The notes: a model not told the origin generated them from the sequence alone. Counted from the first letter of the stretch, positions 1 to 8,223 are shown. The stretch is DNA of 21,143 nucleotides from CBDUVZ01 sp965370805 (GCA_965370805.1 CBDUVZ010000048.1:1-21143); one strand, 5' to 3'. Numbers and translations are program-made.

Positions 1-1
1 G

Positions 2-2242
2 AACTTGCGCGAGGCGAGTTACTCAAACTACCCACACGAATCCACGAAGAGCCACAATACTATCTACGTTGGTGGTGGGTCCGGCGATTGCGTGATTGCG
101 ATCGACGGCGTTACGCATCAGAAGATCGCCCGCATACCGACCGGGAATAACGTGGGGGCGCTCTGCTACAACCCGACCGACAACAAGGTCTATTCCGCGA
201 ACGAGGCCGATGACAATGTGACGGTGATAGACGGGGCGACGAACGCGGTGCTGGCTTTGGTGAGCGTGGGAGACAGGCCTGTGGCGCTCTGCTACAACCA
301 GCAGGAGAACCGGGTCTATTGCGCGAACGAGGCCGATGACAATGTGATGGTGATCGACGGCGCAACGGACGTGGTGCTGGCTACGGTGGATGTAGGATTT
401 GTTCCGCGTGCGCTCTGCTACAACCCGACCGACAACAAGGTCTATGCGACGAACGTGGGCGACAACAACGTGACGGTGATCGACGGCGCGACGAACGTGG
501 TACTGGCTACGGTGCGCGTGGAGAGAGCTCCCGTGGCGCTCTGCTACAACCCGACCAACAACAGAGTCTATTCCGCGAACCGCTACAGCGACAACGTGAC
601 GGTGATCGACGGGGCGACGAACGCAGTGCTGGCTTTGGTGTATGTGGGGAGCCGCCCCCGGTCGCTCTGCCATAACCCGACCGACAACAAGGTCTATACG
701 GCGAACGCAGGCGACAGCAACGTGACGGTGATCGACGGGGCGACGAACGCAGTGCTGGCTACGGTGGACGTGGGGCCCGCGCCTTGGGCGCTCTGCTACA
801 GCCCACTTGGTAATCGAGTCTACAGCGCGAGCAACTATAATCACGACGTGACGGTAATCGATGGGGCGACGAACGCGGTGATGGCCACGGTGGATGTGGG
901 ACACGCCCCCTGTGCGCTCTGCTGCAATCCACAGGAGAACCGGGTCTATTCCGCGAACCGGGGCAGCGGCGACGTGACGGTAATCGATGGGGCGACGAAC
1001 GCGGTGCTGGCCTTGGTGGATGTAGGGAGATGCCCCGTGGCGCTCTGCCATAACCCGACCGACAACAAGGTCTATTCCGCGAACTGGGACAGCGATGACG
1101 TGGCGGTAGTAGACGGGACGACGAAAAGGGTGCTAGCCTTGGTGGGGGTGGGCGATTACCCCTCGGCACTTTGCTACAATCCGACCGGCAACAAGGTCTA
1201 TTCTGCGAACGAGGCCGACAACACCGTGACGGTGATCGACGGCGCGACGAACGCAGTGCTGGCTACAGTGGACGTGGGAATCGAGCCCTGTGCGCTTTGC
1301 CATAACCCGCAGGAGAACCGAGTCTACACCGCGAACCGGGGCAGCCTCAACGTGACGGTGATTGACGGGGTGACGAACGGGGTGCTGGCCACGGTGGATG
1401 TGGGATTCGGTCCCCGTGCGCTCTGCTACAACCCGACCGACAACAAGATCTATTGCGCAAGCAGTTGCGGCGTGACGGTGATTGACGGGGCGACGAACGA
1501 GGTATTGGCCGAGGTGGTTGTGTGGAACAACCCCGTGGCGCTCTGTTACAATCCGACCGACAACAAGGTCTATACTGCGAATTACTACACCCACACCGTG
1601 ACGGTGATAGACGGGGTGACGAACGGGGTGCTGGCCACAGTAGATGCGGGGAGATCCCCCGAGGCGCTGTGCTACAACCCGACCGACAACAAAGTCTATT
1701 CCGCGAACCACTACAGCCACGACGTAACGGTGATCGACGGGGCGACAAACGCGGTGTTGGCCACGGTGGATGTGTGGAACTACCCTGTGGCGCTTTGCTA
1801 CAATCCGACCGACAACAAGGTCTATACCGCGAATTACTACACCCCCAACGTGACGGTAATCGACGGAGCGACAAACGCGGCGCTGGCCCAGGTGGATGTA
1901 GGATACCTTCCCTGTGCGTTCAGCTACAGCCATCAGGATAATCGGGTCTATTGCGCAAACCGTGACGGCAGTAGCATTTCGGTTCTGCGCGGTTCGCCGG
2001 GAATCCATGAAGTGCCGAGTGTCGAAGTACGAATGCCGAATGCTACCGTCGTGCGCGGCGTACTGCGGATGCCCGAAGCGACAGGCGTCCTGCTGGACAT
2101 CACCGGCCGGAAGGTCGCAGACCTGCAGCCGGGGGAGAATGATGTCCGGCACCTGAGTCCGGGGGTCTACTTCATAAGAGGAGAGGGGTCGAGGGGTCAA
2201 GGGTCCGAGGGTTCCAGCCGCAAGGTCGTCATCCAGCGATAG
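2..2242 (+). CDS. Secreted YVTN-type beta-propeller protein with sorting-like C-terminal domain (5' partial)
   Basis: The frame is open to the left edge. The first possible start in view is TTG at 5, with no ribosome site or signal peptide visible, so the true start is probably upstream. From base 89 the protein is 15 consecutive repeats of about 42 residues (126 nt), each close to NVTVIDGATNAVLATVDVG followed by ALCYNPTDNKVYSAN. This matches YVTN/NHL-like propeller blades and fits two stacked propellers. Nearly every blade has a Cys in the ALCYN strand. Repeat 11/12 is two residues short (SSCG-VTV). After a linker (about residues 660-690) comes a C-terminal domain with GRKVADL, PGENDVRHLSPGVYF and final RKVVIQR, resembling type A sorting or FlgD-like tails of exported proteins. 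A repeat-derived stretch rich in G, S, R and E (residues 726-738) interrupts the last strands. The ligand is unknown; the role is inferred as surface display or adhesion. It ends 9 bases before the next start. Confidence 0.85.
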   Translation, partial: NLREASYSNYPHESTKSHNTIYVGGGSGDCVIAIDGVTHQKIARIPTGNNVGALCYNPTDNKVYSANEADDNVTVIDGATNAVLALVSVGDRPVALCYNQQENRVYCANEADDNVMVIDGATDVVLATVDVGFVPRALCYNPTDNKVYATNVGDNNVTVIDGATNVVLATVRVERAPVALCYNPTNNRVYSANRYSDNVTVIDGATNAVLALVYVGSRPRSLCHNPTDNKVYTANAGDSNVTVIDGATNAVLATVDVGPAPWALCYSPLGNRVYSASNYNHDVTVIDGATNAVMATVDVGHAPCALCCNPQENRVYSANRGSGDVTVIDGATNAVLALVDVGRCPVALCHNPTDNKVYSANWDSDDVAVVDGTTKRVLALVGVGDYPSALCYNPTGNKVYSANEADNTVTVIDGATNAVLATVDVGIEPCALCHNPQENRVYTANRGSLNVTVIDGVTNGVLATVDVGFGPRALCYNPTDNKIYCASSCGVTVIDGATNEVLAEVVVWNNPVALCYNPTDNKVYTANYYTHTVTVIDGVTNGVLATVDAGRSPEALCYNPTDNKVYSANHYSHDVTVIDGATNAVLATVDVWNYPVALCYNPTDNKVYTANYYTPNVTVIDGATNAALAQVDVGYLPCAFSYSHQDNRVYCANRDGSSISVLRGSPGIHEVPSVEVRMPNATVVRGVLRMPEATGVLLDITGRKVADLQPGENDVRHLSPGVYFIRGEGSRGQGSEGSSRKVVIQR
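89..1972 (+). repeat. 126-nt coding tandem repeat, 15 units
   Basis: Fifteen units of 126 nt encode propeller blades; one junction (units 11/12) is 6 nt short. Nucleotide similarity between units is high, with long shared runs such as gtgacggtgatcgacggg, so recent duplication or gene conversion is likely. Phase stays in frame throughout. Confidence 0.9.
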
Positions 2243-2251
2243 GGAGGAGTT

Positions 2252-3862
2252 ATGAAGCGAGTTGTTCTGGCGAGCGTGGTGATGGCGGTCGTGCTGGGCG
2301 GTGTTGTGTGCCGGAGCGACCGGCCGGCTGAGTTGCTGGGGCCGGATTCGACGTGGACCGGGGCCCCGACTTCCTTTATGATACGGTCCGTTTCCCGGCT
2401 TGGGCAGGAGACCGGCCTGGTCGTTGATTGGGGAGATGGTTCGGTCGATACTGTCGACCGGCTCGATATCATCGCCGAGGTGCATCACGCCTGGGAGGGT
2501 CCGGGCGAGTACACCATCAGGCTGAGGCCGGTCGGGTTCGGGAGTCCGGCTGTGGTTTCCGCCCGGGAACTGCCGGTGAAGGTGCTGCCGGGCGCGCCGG
2601 TCGGGGAGGCATCGGACGGAGTCCTCCCGCGTCGGGGCCAGGACGGGAACCGCCGCTACCCGGAGCTCTCGCTGGCTCACGGAACGGTCAAATGGTGGTG
2701 GTGGAGTCCGGGTGTGAGCGGCGAGGAGCCTCCGGTTACCGCGCCGGTAGTCATGATGTGCGGCGGCGAGGAGTTGATCTATACCTCGCCGGGCTGGCCA
2801 AACCGGATATATGGAATCAGCGTTGTTTCGGGCGTCGAAGTCCGGTCCGGCACCCCGGTTTTCCCGGAGCAGGAAAACGCCTTCACCGGCCATCCGGCAT
2901 ACTGCGAGCAGACACAGCATATCATCGTCGGCAATGAAGACGGCGAGCTCTATGCGTTCACTACCGATCTCAGCCGCGTCTGGAACTGGCCTGATTCGAG
3001 CCTTCAAGGGCAGACGTACCTCGAATGGGGCGCACCGGCTATCCACGGCAGTAATATCTACGTCCCGCGCGACGATGACACGCTCTACTGGTTCATCGAC
3101 AACGGGACAAGCGTTACAGTAGCAGCCTGCTACTTCATTCCGGGCCTTGGTGAGGCAGCCGTGGTTGATAGTGATGGCAATGTCTACGTGGCAAGCTCCT
3201 GGGGCTGGCTGTTCAAGTTCCCGTCCGACCTGAGTACGCCGATCTGGACCAAGCTGGTCAGCGCTACCAACCATGAGTTGTTCGTTCCGGCTATCGGGTC
3301 GGACGGCGCAATCTTCATCGGCGGGTCGGACAGCATGTTCTACGCGGTTGACCCTGTCTCCGGTGATGTCAGATGGTCCCATCGGCTTGTCGGTCAGGCC
3401 TACCGGTGTGTGGTCGGGCATTCCGCAATCTATGTCACTACCGGCCGGGGCATGTTGTATTCCCTGACCGCCGGCGGCAGCCAGAACTGGGTTGTCCAGT
3501 TGAGTCCGACCTCGACCGAGATCGTCGCCGGCCCGGTCCTGACCATGAATGGCCTGATCTATGCGCAGGACTGTGACGATATGCTGTACTGCGTGCGGCA
3601 GTCTGACGGTCACGTCCTCTGGACCTGCGACTGCCGTGACTTCGGACCCCGGGCCGGAAGGAAGTCCGGCAGGCGCGATATCGCCCTGATGGAGGCGTCG
3701 CTCGCGATTGCGGCGAACGGCGACGTCATCGTTGTCGGCAACGAGGCGCTCTACTGCGTTGCCGGTTATCCGAACGGCACGCTGGCGCATTCCGCCTGGC
3801 CCAAATGGCAGCAGAATGCGTACAACACCGGCCGGGCGGCGTTCGGGCCGGGCGGCTGGTAG
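2252..3862 (+). CDS. PKD-like plus PQQ-type beta-propeller lipoprotein candidate
   Basis: The 536-residue protein starts at an ATG preceded by ggaggag (2243-2249), 9 bases after the upstream stop, so it is probably cotranscribed with the propeller gene before it. The N-terminus is a short basic and hydrophobic signal ending LGGVVC at Cys20, a loose lipobox, so lipoprotein export is possible but not certain. Residues about 37-105 look like a PKD-type Ig fold, with VDWGDG and a later HHAWEGPGEYTI. The rest has PQQ/quinoprotein-like repeats, for example GELYAFTTDL, GNVYVASSWGWLFKF, SMFYAVDPVSGDVRW and MLYCVRQSDGHVLW. The tail AWPKWQQNAYNTGRAAFG resembles the end motif seen in such outer propellers. 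No PQQ enzyme active site was recognised, so I call it a structural or binding propeller rather than a dehydrogenase. Confidence 0.8.
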   Translation: MKRVVLASVVMAVVLGGVVCRSDRPAELLGPDSTWTGAPTSFMIRSVSRLGQETGLVVDWGDGSVDTVDRLDIIAEVHHAWEGPGEYTIRLRPVGFGSPAVVSARELPVKVLPGAPVGEASDGVLPRRGQDGNRRYPELSLAHGTVKWWWWSPGVSGEEPPVTAPVVMMCGGEELIYTSPGWPNRIYGISVVSGVEVRSGTPVFPEQENAFTGHPAYCEQTQHIIVGNEDGELYAFTTDLSRVWNWPDSSLQGQTYLEWGAPAIHGSNIYVPRDDDTLYWFIDNGTSVTVAACYFIPGLGEAAVVDSDGNVYVASSWGWLFKFPSDLSTPIWTKLVSATNHELFVPAIGSDGAIFIGGSDSMFYAVDPVSGDVRWSHRLVGQAYRCVVGHSAIYVTTGRGMLYSLTAGGSQNWVVQLSPTSTEIVAGPVLTMNGLIYAQDCDDMLYCVRQSDGHVLWTCDCRDFGPRAGRKSGRRDIALMEASLAIAANGDVIVVGNEALYCVAGYPNGTLAHSAWPKWQQNAYNTGRAAFGPGGW

Positions 3863-4138
3863 CCTGACAGTCCGGTCCGGATTGCCGGTTCGTGCCGGCG
3901 CGGTAGTGGAATAACCGGCCGGGCTGCGGGGTATATCCATATGAGTAACAGCAAGCCGGACCTGGTTCTGTGAACGTGGCAGGTCTGCGGCAGGCCGGTT
4001 TCGGGCCGGGCGGGACCGGCGCAGAGGTTGGAGCCGGTTGGCTCCGCGCGCCGGGCTCACTTGCTTGACATCGGGAGAGTTTTGACTAGATTCTTGCCAC
4101 AGGTTTTGCCATGGATTGCTAGAACTAAGGAGGATTAG
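3863..4138. other. Intergenic region upstream of exbB
   Basis: This 276-bp gap has no credible gene. It contains a 6-bp perfect hairpin GGAGCC-GGTT-GGCTCC at 4030-4045 without a T-run, a promoter candidate at 4065-4092, and a strong Shine-Dalgarno AAGGAGG at 4127-4133. The first half is GC-rich with several short CCGGC/GCCGG self-complementary stretches that could fold but do not form a clear terminator. Confidence 0.6.
4065..4092 (+). promoter_or_regulatory. Sigma70-type promoter candidate for the exbB operon
   Basis: A perfect -35 TTGACA at 4065-4070 is followed after 16 bp by TAGATT at 4087-4092 (4 of 6 to TATAAT). It lies 47 bp upstream of the exbB start in the only sizeable gap before the cluster. 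A small hairpin at 4030-4045 lies just upstream. Confidence 0.5.
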
Positions 4139-4759
4139 ATGATAGATTGGTTCAGCAAAGGCGGCTTCACCATGTGGTTCTTGCTCGCCTGCGCAGTAAT
4201 GGGCCTGGCCATAATCTTCGAGAGACTGTACACCATCCTGATTCGGCTGCGTGTCAACGTCAAGAAGTTCACGCCTGCGCTTATCGAGGCGATCGACAAG
4301 GGTGGAGTCAAGGCCGGAATCGAGCTCTGCGACAGTACGCCGAGCCCGGTTGCCAAGGTCCTCAGGGCCGCGCTCGAGAAGGAGGAGTTCGGGGCCGATG
4401 TGATGGAGGACGCCATCGTCCGCGCCGGTGCCACTGAGTTGGCTTTCCTGGACCGCGGCATGGCGCTGCTGGCCGGTCTGATTACGGTTGCCCCGTTCTT
4501 CGGTTTCCTCGGCACGGTCACCGGGATGATCGGCGCGTTCGCGGCTGTGGCCGCGCTGGGCGAAATGGAGCCGACGGTGGTCGCCAGCGGCATCTCCGAG
4601 GCGCTGATTACGACCCAGGCGGGCCTGATCCTCGCGGCTCCGCTCGCAATCGTGCACATCCTGCTTTCCGGCAGGGTGAACGGCTACCTGCGCGACATGG
4701 AGACGGCATCGACCGAGTTGCTGGAATACGTCGCGGCCAAGAAGCGCCGGCAATCCTAG
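4139..4759 (+). CDS. exbB: ExbB/TolQ/MotA-family proton channel subunit
   Basis: This 206-residue inner-membrane protein forms, with ExbD, the proton-driven motor that energises TonB. It has the three-helix family layout: TM1 at about residues 11-33, a cytoplasmic segment, then TM2 (about 108-138, APFFGFLGTVTGMIGAF) and TM3 (about 155-178, EALITTQAGLILAAPLAI). The FxGxxGTVxGM motif and the paired Thr158/Thr159 in TM3 are family signatures lining the channel. Start choice is secure: AAGGAGG sits 5 bases before the ATG. It is followed 9 bases later by exbD, then a second exbD and tonB, so the ExbB-TonB branch is favoured over TolQ or MotA. No tolA, tolB or pal is visible here. Confidence 0.95.
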   Translation: MIDWFSKGGFTMWFLLACAVMGLAIIFERLYTILIRLRVNVKKFTPALIEAIDKGGVKAGIELCDSTPSPVAKVLRAALEKEEFGADVMEDAIVRAGATELAFLDRGMALLAGLITVAPFFGFLGTVTGMIGAFAAVAALGEMEPTVVASGISEALITTQAGLILAAPLAIVHILLSGRVNGYLRDMETASTELLEYVAAKKRRQS

Positions 4760-4768
4760 GAGCCTGAG

Positions 4769-5188
4769 ATGGCCTTGAAACCTAAGGAGCGGAGTTCTTC
4801 CAGGACCAGCATCCCGACCGCTTCGATGGGCGACATTGCCTTCCTGATAATCATCTTTTTCATGGCCACCAGCCTCTTCAGCCGCGAGAAAGGGCTGAAG
4901 ATCGTCCTGCCCGAGAAGGGCGAAGAGGTCAAGATCAAGAGTGAGAACATCATGACCGTCCGGGTGAGTCCGGACGGGCGGGTGCTCATCAAGGATAAGG
5001 TGGTGACGATTCCCGAGGTCCGCGACCTGGTCGTCGTCGAGTTGGAGAAGAACCCGGACGTGGCGATTGCGCTGAAGGTGAGCAGAAAAGCGCCCTACCG
5101 GACGATGGTCGACGTGTTCGACCAGTTGAAGCTGGCGAAGGCGGAACGTATCAGCCTGGTGCCGGTGCAGGACGAGGGAGGAGGCTAG
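4769..5188 (+). CDS. exbD: ExbD/TolR-family biopolymer transport protein (copy 1)
   Basis: This 139-residue protein has the ExbD layout: a short cytoplasmic N-terminus, one TM helix (about residues 20-38, MGDIAFLIIIFFMATSLF) and a periplasmic domain. Asp22 at the start of the helix matches the conserved protonatable Asp of ExbD/TolR that couples proton flow to motion. The periplasmic part contains LKIVLPEKGEE and VRVSPDGRVLIKDKVV, as in the family. The ribosome site aggag (4758-4762) overlaps the exbB stop codon, 6 bases before the ATG. A second, diverged exbD follows directly. Confidence 0.95.
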   Translation: MALKPKERSSSRTSIPTASMGDIAFLIIIFFMATSLFSREKGLKIVLPEKGEEVKIKSENIMTVRVSPDGRVLIKDKVVTIPEVRDLVVVELEKNPDVAIALKVSRKAPYRTMVDVFDQLKLAKAERISLVPVQDEGGG

Positions 5189-5189
5189 G

Positions 5190-5612
5190 ATGAAGCGAAT
5201 AGCCAAGAAGCGCCGGACCAAACCGGACATCCCGATGGCCTCCACGTCCGACATCGCGTTCCTGCTGATTATTTTCTTCATGGTCTCCACTGTCTTCCGC
5301 AAGGAGCAGGGACTGAAGATAGACCTGCCCGAGGCTGAGTCGACCGAGCGAATCCTGAAGCGGCGGAACGTCAGTAACGTCTGGATGGACAATGCCGGCC
5401 GGACGACCGTGAACGACAACCTGGTCACGCCGGAAATCGTGACGTCGGTGATGGCTGAGAAAGTCATCGATAATCCGGACCTGGTGGTCATGCTTCAGGC
5501 CGACCAGCAGGTCAGCTACGGGTATGTCACCGATGTCCTGGAGGCGCTGAAGGAAGCGCGGGCCCTGAAAGTGACGTTCGCTACCGAATACAAGATGGGA
5601 GACGGAGGATAG
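5190..5612 (+). CDS. exbD: ExbD/TolR-family biopolymer transport protein (copy 2)
   Basis: This 140-residue second ExbD-family protein starts one base after the stop of the first; its ribosome site (gagggaggagg, 5174-5184) lies inside the end of the upstream gene. The N-terminus is more basic (MKRIAKKRRTK). The TM helix is at about residues 20-37 (SDIAFLLIIFFMVSTVF), with Asp21 at the conserved proton-relay position. The periplasmic part has LKIDLPEAEST and a C-terminal domain with VVMLQADQQVSYGYVTDVL. The two copies are clearly diverged, so this is an old paralogue pair, possibly a heterodimer in one motor. The double-exbD arrangement is known from Bacteroidota-like TonB loci. Confidence 0.94.
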   Translation: MKRIAKKRRTKPDIPMASTSDIAFLLIIFFMVSTVFRKEQGLKIDLPEAESTERILKRRNVSNVWMDNAGRTTVNDNLVTPEIVTSVMAEKVIDNPDLVVMLQADQQVSYGYVTDVLEALKEARALKVTFATEYKMGDGG

Positions 5613-5613
5613 C

Positions 5614-6234
5614 ATGTCCAGCAATATCGTTACCCTGGAATGGGAGAGCCGCTACTACGCGGTCGCGGTCCGCTTCGCGACAGCTATTGCGCTTCTCCTG
5701 CTGCTTGTCCTTTTCCTCGTTCTCCCCAAGGAGTTCGCGGTCAAGCCGTACGAGCTGACTCATTCGATCGAGACGATAATGGAGGCCCTGCCGCCGGAAC
5801 TGGAGCAGATTGCCGAGCCGCCCAAGGTGGAACGGCCCCAGATGCCGGTTGCAGCCGAGACCGAAGCCGAAATCGAGGCGACGACGATCGAGACCACGAC
5901 TTTCACCGAAATTGTGAAGCGACCCGAGGAGACGGATATCCCGGTGGTGCCGTTCTGGAAGGTGGAGGTCAAGCCTCAGCCGATCAGCATCCCGACCCCG
6001 GCCTATCCCGAACTGGCGCGCAACGCCGGCATCGAAGGCCAGGTTGTCATCAAGGCACTGGTTGAGATCGATGGCTCGGTAATCCACGCCGAAGTGCTGA
6101 AGGGTTCGGGCAACCAGTCGCTGGATGCCGCGGCGGTCAAGGCCGCGTACCGGGCGAGGTTCACCCCGGCCAAGCAGCGTGACCAGCCGGTGAGGGTGCC
6201 GGTTTCGATACCTTACAGGTTCACGCTGCAATGA
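5614..6234 (+). CDS. tonB: TonB-family energy transducer
   Basis: This 206-residue periplasmic-spanning protein transmits ExbB/ExbD motion to outer-membrane receptors. It has one N-terminal TM helix (about residues 20-38, RFATAIALLLLLVLFLVLP) and a periplasmic linker rich in Pro and Glu (about 59-110, PPELEQIAEPPKVERPQMP). The TonB C-terminal domain is at about 128-205, with PAYPELARNAGIEGQVVIKA, a later GSGNQSLDAAAVKAA and RFTPAKQRDQPVRVPVSIPY. The YPELAR and GxVxVxxxVxxxG pattern is diagnostic. A ribosome site (ggagg, 5604-5608) lies in the end of the second exbD. The natural partner is the receptor at 9304, 3 kb downstream. Confidence 0.95.
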   Translation: MSSNIVTLEWESRYYAVAVRFATAIALLLLLVLFLVLPKEFAVKPYELTHSIETIMEALPPELEQIAEPPKVERPQMPVAAETEAEIEATTIETTTFTEIVKRPEETDIPVVPFWKVEVKPQPISIPTPAYPELARNAGIEGQVVIKALVEIDGSVIHAEVLKGSGNQSLDAAAVKAAYRARFTPAKQRDQPVRVPVSIPYRFTLQ

Positions 6235-6321
6235 AATGAGGAGTGGAATGAAGTGCGAGCGGAAGCGTGGTCTGCAAGTCAGGCCACAAAAACAAAGGCC
6301 CAACCTAAAAGGAGGAGCCTG

Positions 6322-8097
6322 ATGCGAAACGTCCTGTTACTCGCTCTGCTGGTGCCGGCACTGGCACTGGCAGTTGTTAGCCTAGCACCGGTAACGGTGG
6401 TCGCCGAGGACGGCGACCGACCGGTCACACCGGTAGTGCAGGTTGACACAAAGAAAGAGCCGGGCACGTATGCCCCGCTCATCGGCACGGTTGACACCAT
6501 CGGCGGCACGACCTACGACTGGCAGGCCAACGCGCTGCAATACCGATACTTGGTAAACTCGCCGGACTACGGCCTGCACGCGGCGTTCATGATGTCGGCC
6601 ACGGGAACTCCTTGGTCGGACCGGAACATGCGCTACAACTTCTTCGACAACGCGACCACCATGTGGAACTGGATCGACCCCCCGGACTTCATGGTGTCCG
6701 GCGTGAACACCTTTGTACCGCGGACCGGGTTCGGCTCGCTGAGCGCAAGTCCGAGCTCTGGAGTGGCGGTCATTTCCGCGCACTATGTCGCAGGTTCGGG
6801 CAATCTGGCCCCGATAGTCGCCCGCGACCTGGCGCCGGGTGTGGGAATCTTCGAGTATGCCCCGGGCGACCCGGTGCTGGACGCTTATCTCTGGCCGCCC
6901 ATCATGGTCAGCCAGGACGAGGCCATCCAAGCGCACATGATTGAGGACATAGAGCCTCGGAACGTAAGCTGGTACTCACGCTGCAGCACGTGGCCGGGCT
7001 GGGAGCCGCCGGCGATGGTTGCGACGCCCGTGTTCCCGACCAACATGCTGTACACCTCCAAGGTGAGCAACAAGGTCGCGTTGACCTGGGTGGAGGCCGA
7101 AGCCTATCCGTACATCGGGTTCTACCGGCTGTCAAGCGATGGCGGGCAGAACTGGGACCCGCCGGTCGAGTTCGAATATCCGCCGGCGTTCAGCGGCGGT
7201 CCGGACACGACCTGCAGCTACTACATCACGTCGCTCAACCCATTCTATGACGCGCTTGACCGGTTCCACATCATCGTGGACGTAATGCCGATCTGGAACG
7301 ACACGGTGTTCGGCTGGCCGAACGAGATCTGGCACTGGTGTCCGGACAATAGTCCGGCGTGGAGCAAGGTGCATCGGGCTGACTGGGACCCGTACGGGAG
7401 CCCCGGTCCCGGCAGTAACGCGCTCTTGGCCTGCCGGCCGATGCTGGGTGAGTCTGAGGATGGCGGGCTGTTCGCGGTCTGGGAGCAGTTCGACACCTTG
7501 AATGTCGAGCCGGCAACGGACCTGTTGCGGGCCGACATCTTCGCCACCGGGTCCAATGACGGCGGCCTGACCTGGCAGCCGGCCAGGAAGCTGACCGACG
7601 GCGGCACCGGGTCTCATCGGTTCCCGTGCATAGCGGACCTAGCGGTCAACACGCCGGACGGCGTGATGGTGCCGGTCGGGTACATGATTGACCAAGTTGC
7701 CGGCTCCAACGTGATCGACCCCCCCACCGGCCCCGTGACGAACAACCCGTACGTCGTGCAGTGGGTCCCGGCTGACACGCTGCTGGCCGGCGTTGTTGGG
7801 GAGACGCCCGGTGTCAGGCCCAGGCGCGTGGAGTTGAGCGCGAGGCCGAATCCGGCTACTGACCGGGTGGTCATCTCGTTCACCCTGCCACGACAGGGCA
7901 GCGTGTCGCTGGTTGTCTACGATGCCAGCGGCAGGCCAGTTCGGACACTTGAGCAGGGTGTTCGCCAGGCAGGCCGGTACACCGTGGCCTGGGACGGCCG
8001 GGCAGCGAACGGCGACGAGATGGCTGCCGGTATCTACTTCTACACACTGAATACCGATGATACTTCTCTGACCGAGAAGCTTATCGTCGTTCACTAG
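6322..8097 (+). CDS. Secreted BNR/Asp-box (sialidase-like fold) protein with FlgD/sorting-type C-terminal domain
   Basis: The ATG at 6322 is chosen over an in-frame GTG at 6253 because it has a near-perfect ribosome site (aaaaggaggag, 6307-6317) and is followed at once by a signal peptide (MRNVLLLALLVPALALAVVS). The 591-residue product has two Asp-box motifs, SSDGGQNW (about 272-279) and SNDGGLTW (about 411-418), typical of BNR propeller blades. No sialidase catalytic set (FRIP motif, Arg triad) was recognised, so I do not call it an enzyme. Residues about 501-591 form a FlgD-like/sorting domain: RPNPATDRVVISFTLP, VVYDASGRPVRTLEQG, WDGRAANGDEMAAGIYFY and terminal TEKLIVVH. It is the last gene of the exbB-tonB transcript and precedes a strong hairpin. 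Confidence 0.85.
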   Translation: MRNVLLLALLVPALALAVVSLAPVTVVAEDGDRPVTPVVQVDTKKEPGTYAPLIGTVDTIGGTTYDWQANALQYRYLVNSPDYGLHAAFMMSATGTPWSDRNMRYNFFDNATTMWNWIDPPDFMVSGVNTFVPRTGFGSLSASPSSGVAVISAHYVAGSGNLAPIVARDLAPGVGIFEYAPGDPVLDAYLWPPIMVSQDEAIQAHMIEDIEPRNVSWYSRCSTWPGWEPPAMVATPVFPTNMLYTSKVSNKVALTWVEAEAYPYIGFYRLSSDGGQNWDPPVEFEYPPAFSGGPDTTCSYYITSLNPFYDALDRFHIIVDVMPIWNDTVFGWPNEIWHWCPDNSPAWSKVHRADWDPYGSPGPGSNALLACRPMLGESEDGGLFAVWEQFDTLNVEPATDLLRADIFATGSNDGGLTWQPARKLTDGGTGSHRFPCIADLAVNTPDGVMVPVGYMIDQVAGSNVIDPPTGPVTNNPYVVQWVPADTLLAGVVGETPGVRPRRVELSARPNPATDRVVISFTLPRQGSVSLVVYDASGRPVRTLEQGVRQAGRYTVAWDGRAANGDEMAAGIYFYTLNTDDTSLTEKLIVVH

Positions 8098-8103
8098 CCG
8101 TTT

Positions 8104-8135
8104 GCGGCGGCGGGGCCGCGGTGCCCCGCCGCCGC
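8104..8135 (+). terminator. Strong GC hairpin terminator after the BNR gene
   Basis: A perfect 13-bp stem, GCGGCGGCGGGGC (8104-8116) and GCCCCGCCGCCGC (8123-8135), has a 6-base loop and starts 7 bases after the stop codon. The tail is only TT, so intrinsic strength is uncertain, but position and stability favour a transcript end between the exbB-tonB and receptor units. Confidence 0.75.
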
Positions 8136-8223
8136 TTCCGAGTGCTGCGGCTCCGGGGAGACGTGACTGTCGGAGGCGGTGATACCATTTGTTCACAATC
8201 GGTGCACTGAACAAGGAGGCTGG

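Noticed and set aside
89..1972. CRISPR-like regular repetition
   Set aside because: The 126-nt units have no spacer-repeat alternation and are translated as propeller blades in frame.
4030..4045. Hairpin GGAGCC-GGTT-GGCTCC as a terminator of the PQQ-like gene
   Set aside because: The stem is only 6 bp with no T-run and lies 168 bp after the stop. It could equally be an operator; too weak to call.
1133..5491. A 1452-codon open frame on the minus strand
   Set aside because: It runs antisense through at least five well-supported genes and an intergenic region, and its translation is His/Arg/Pro-rich without domains. It is a by-product of high-GC codon use.
6253..6321. A 23-codon N-terminal extension of the BNR protein from GTG
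   Set aside because: The extension is polar and would bury the signal peptide; a strong ribosome site lies directly before the ATG at 6322.
6322..8097. Sialidase enzyme call for the BNR protein
   Set aside because: Only two Asp-boxes are seen and none of the catalytic residues could be identified, so only the fold is claimed.
8179..8223. Upstream ATG for the lipoprotein candidate
   Set aside because: The AAGGAGG site and the signal peptide both support the ATG at 8224.
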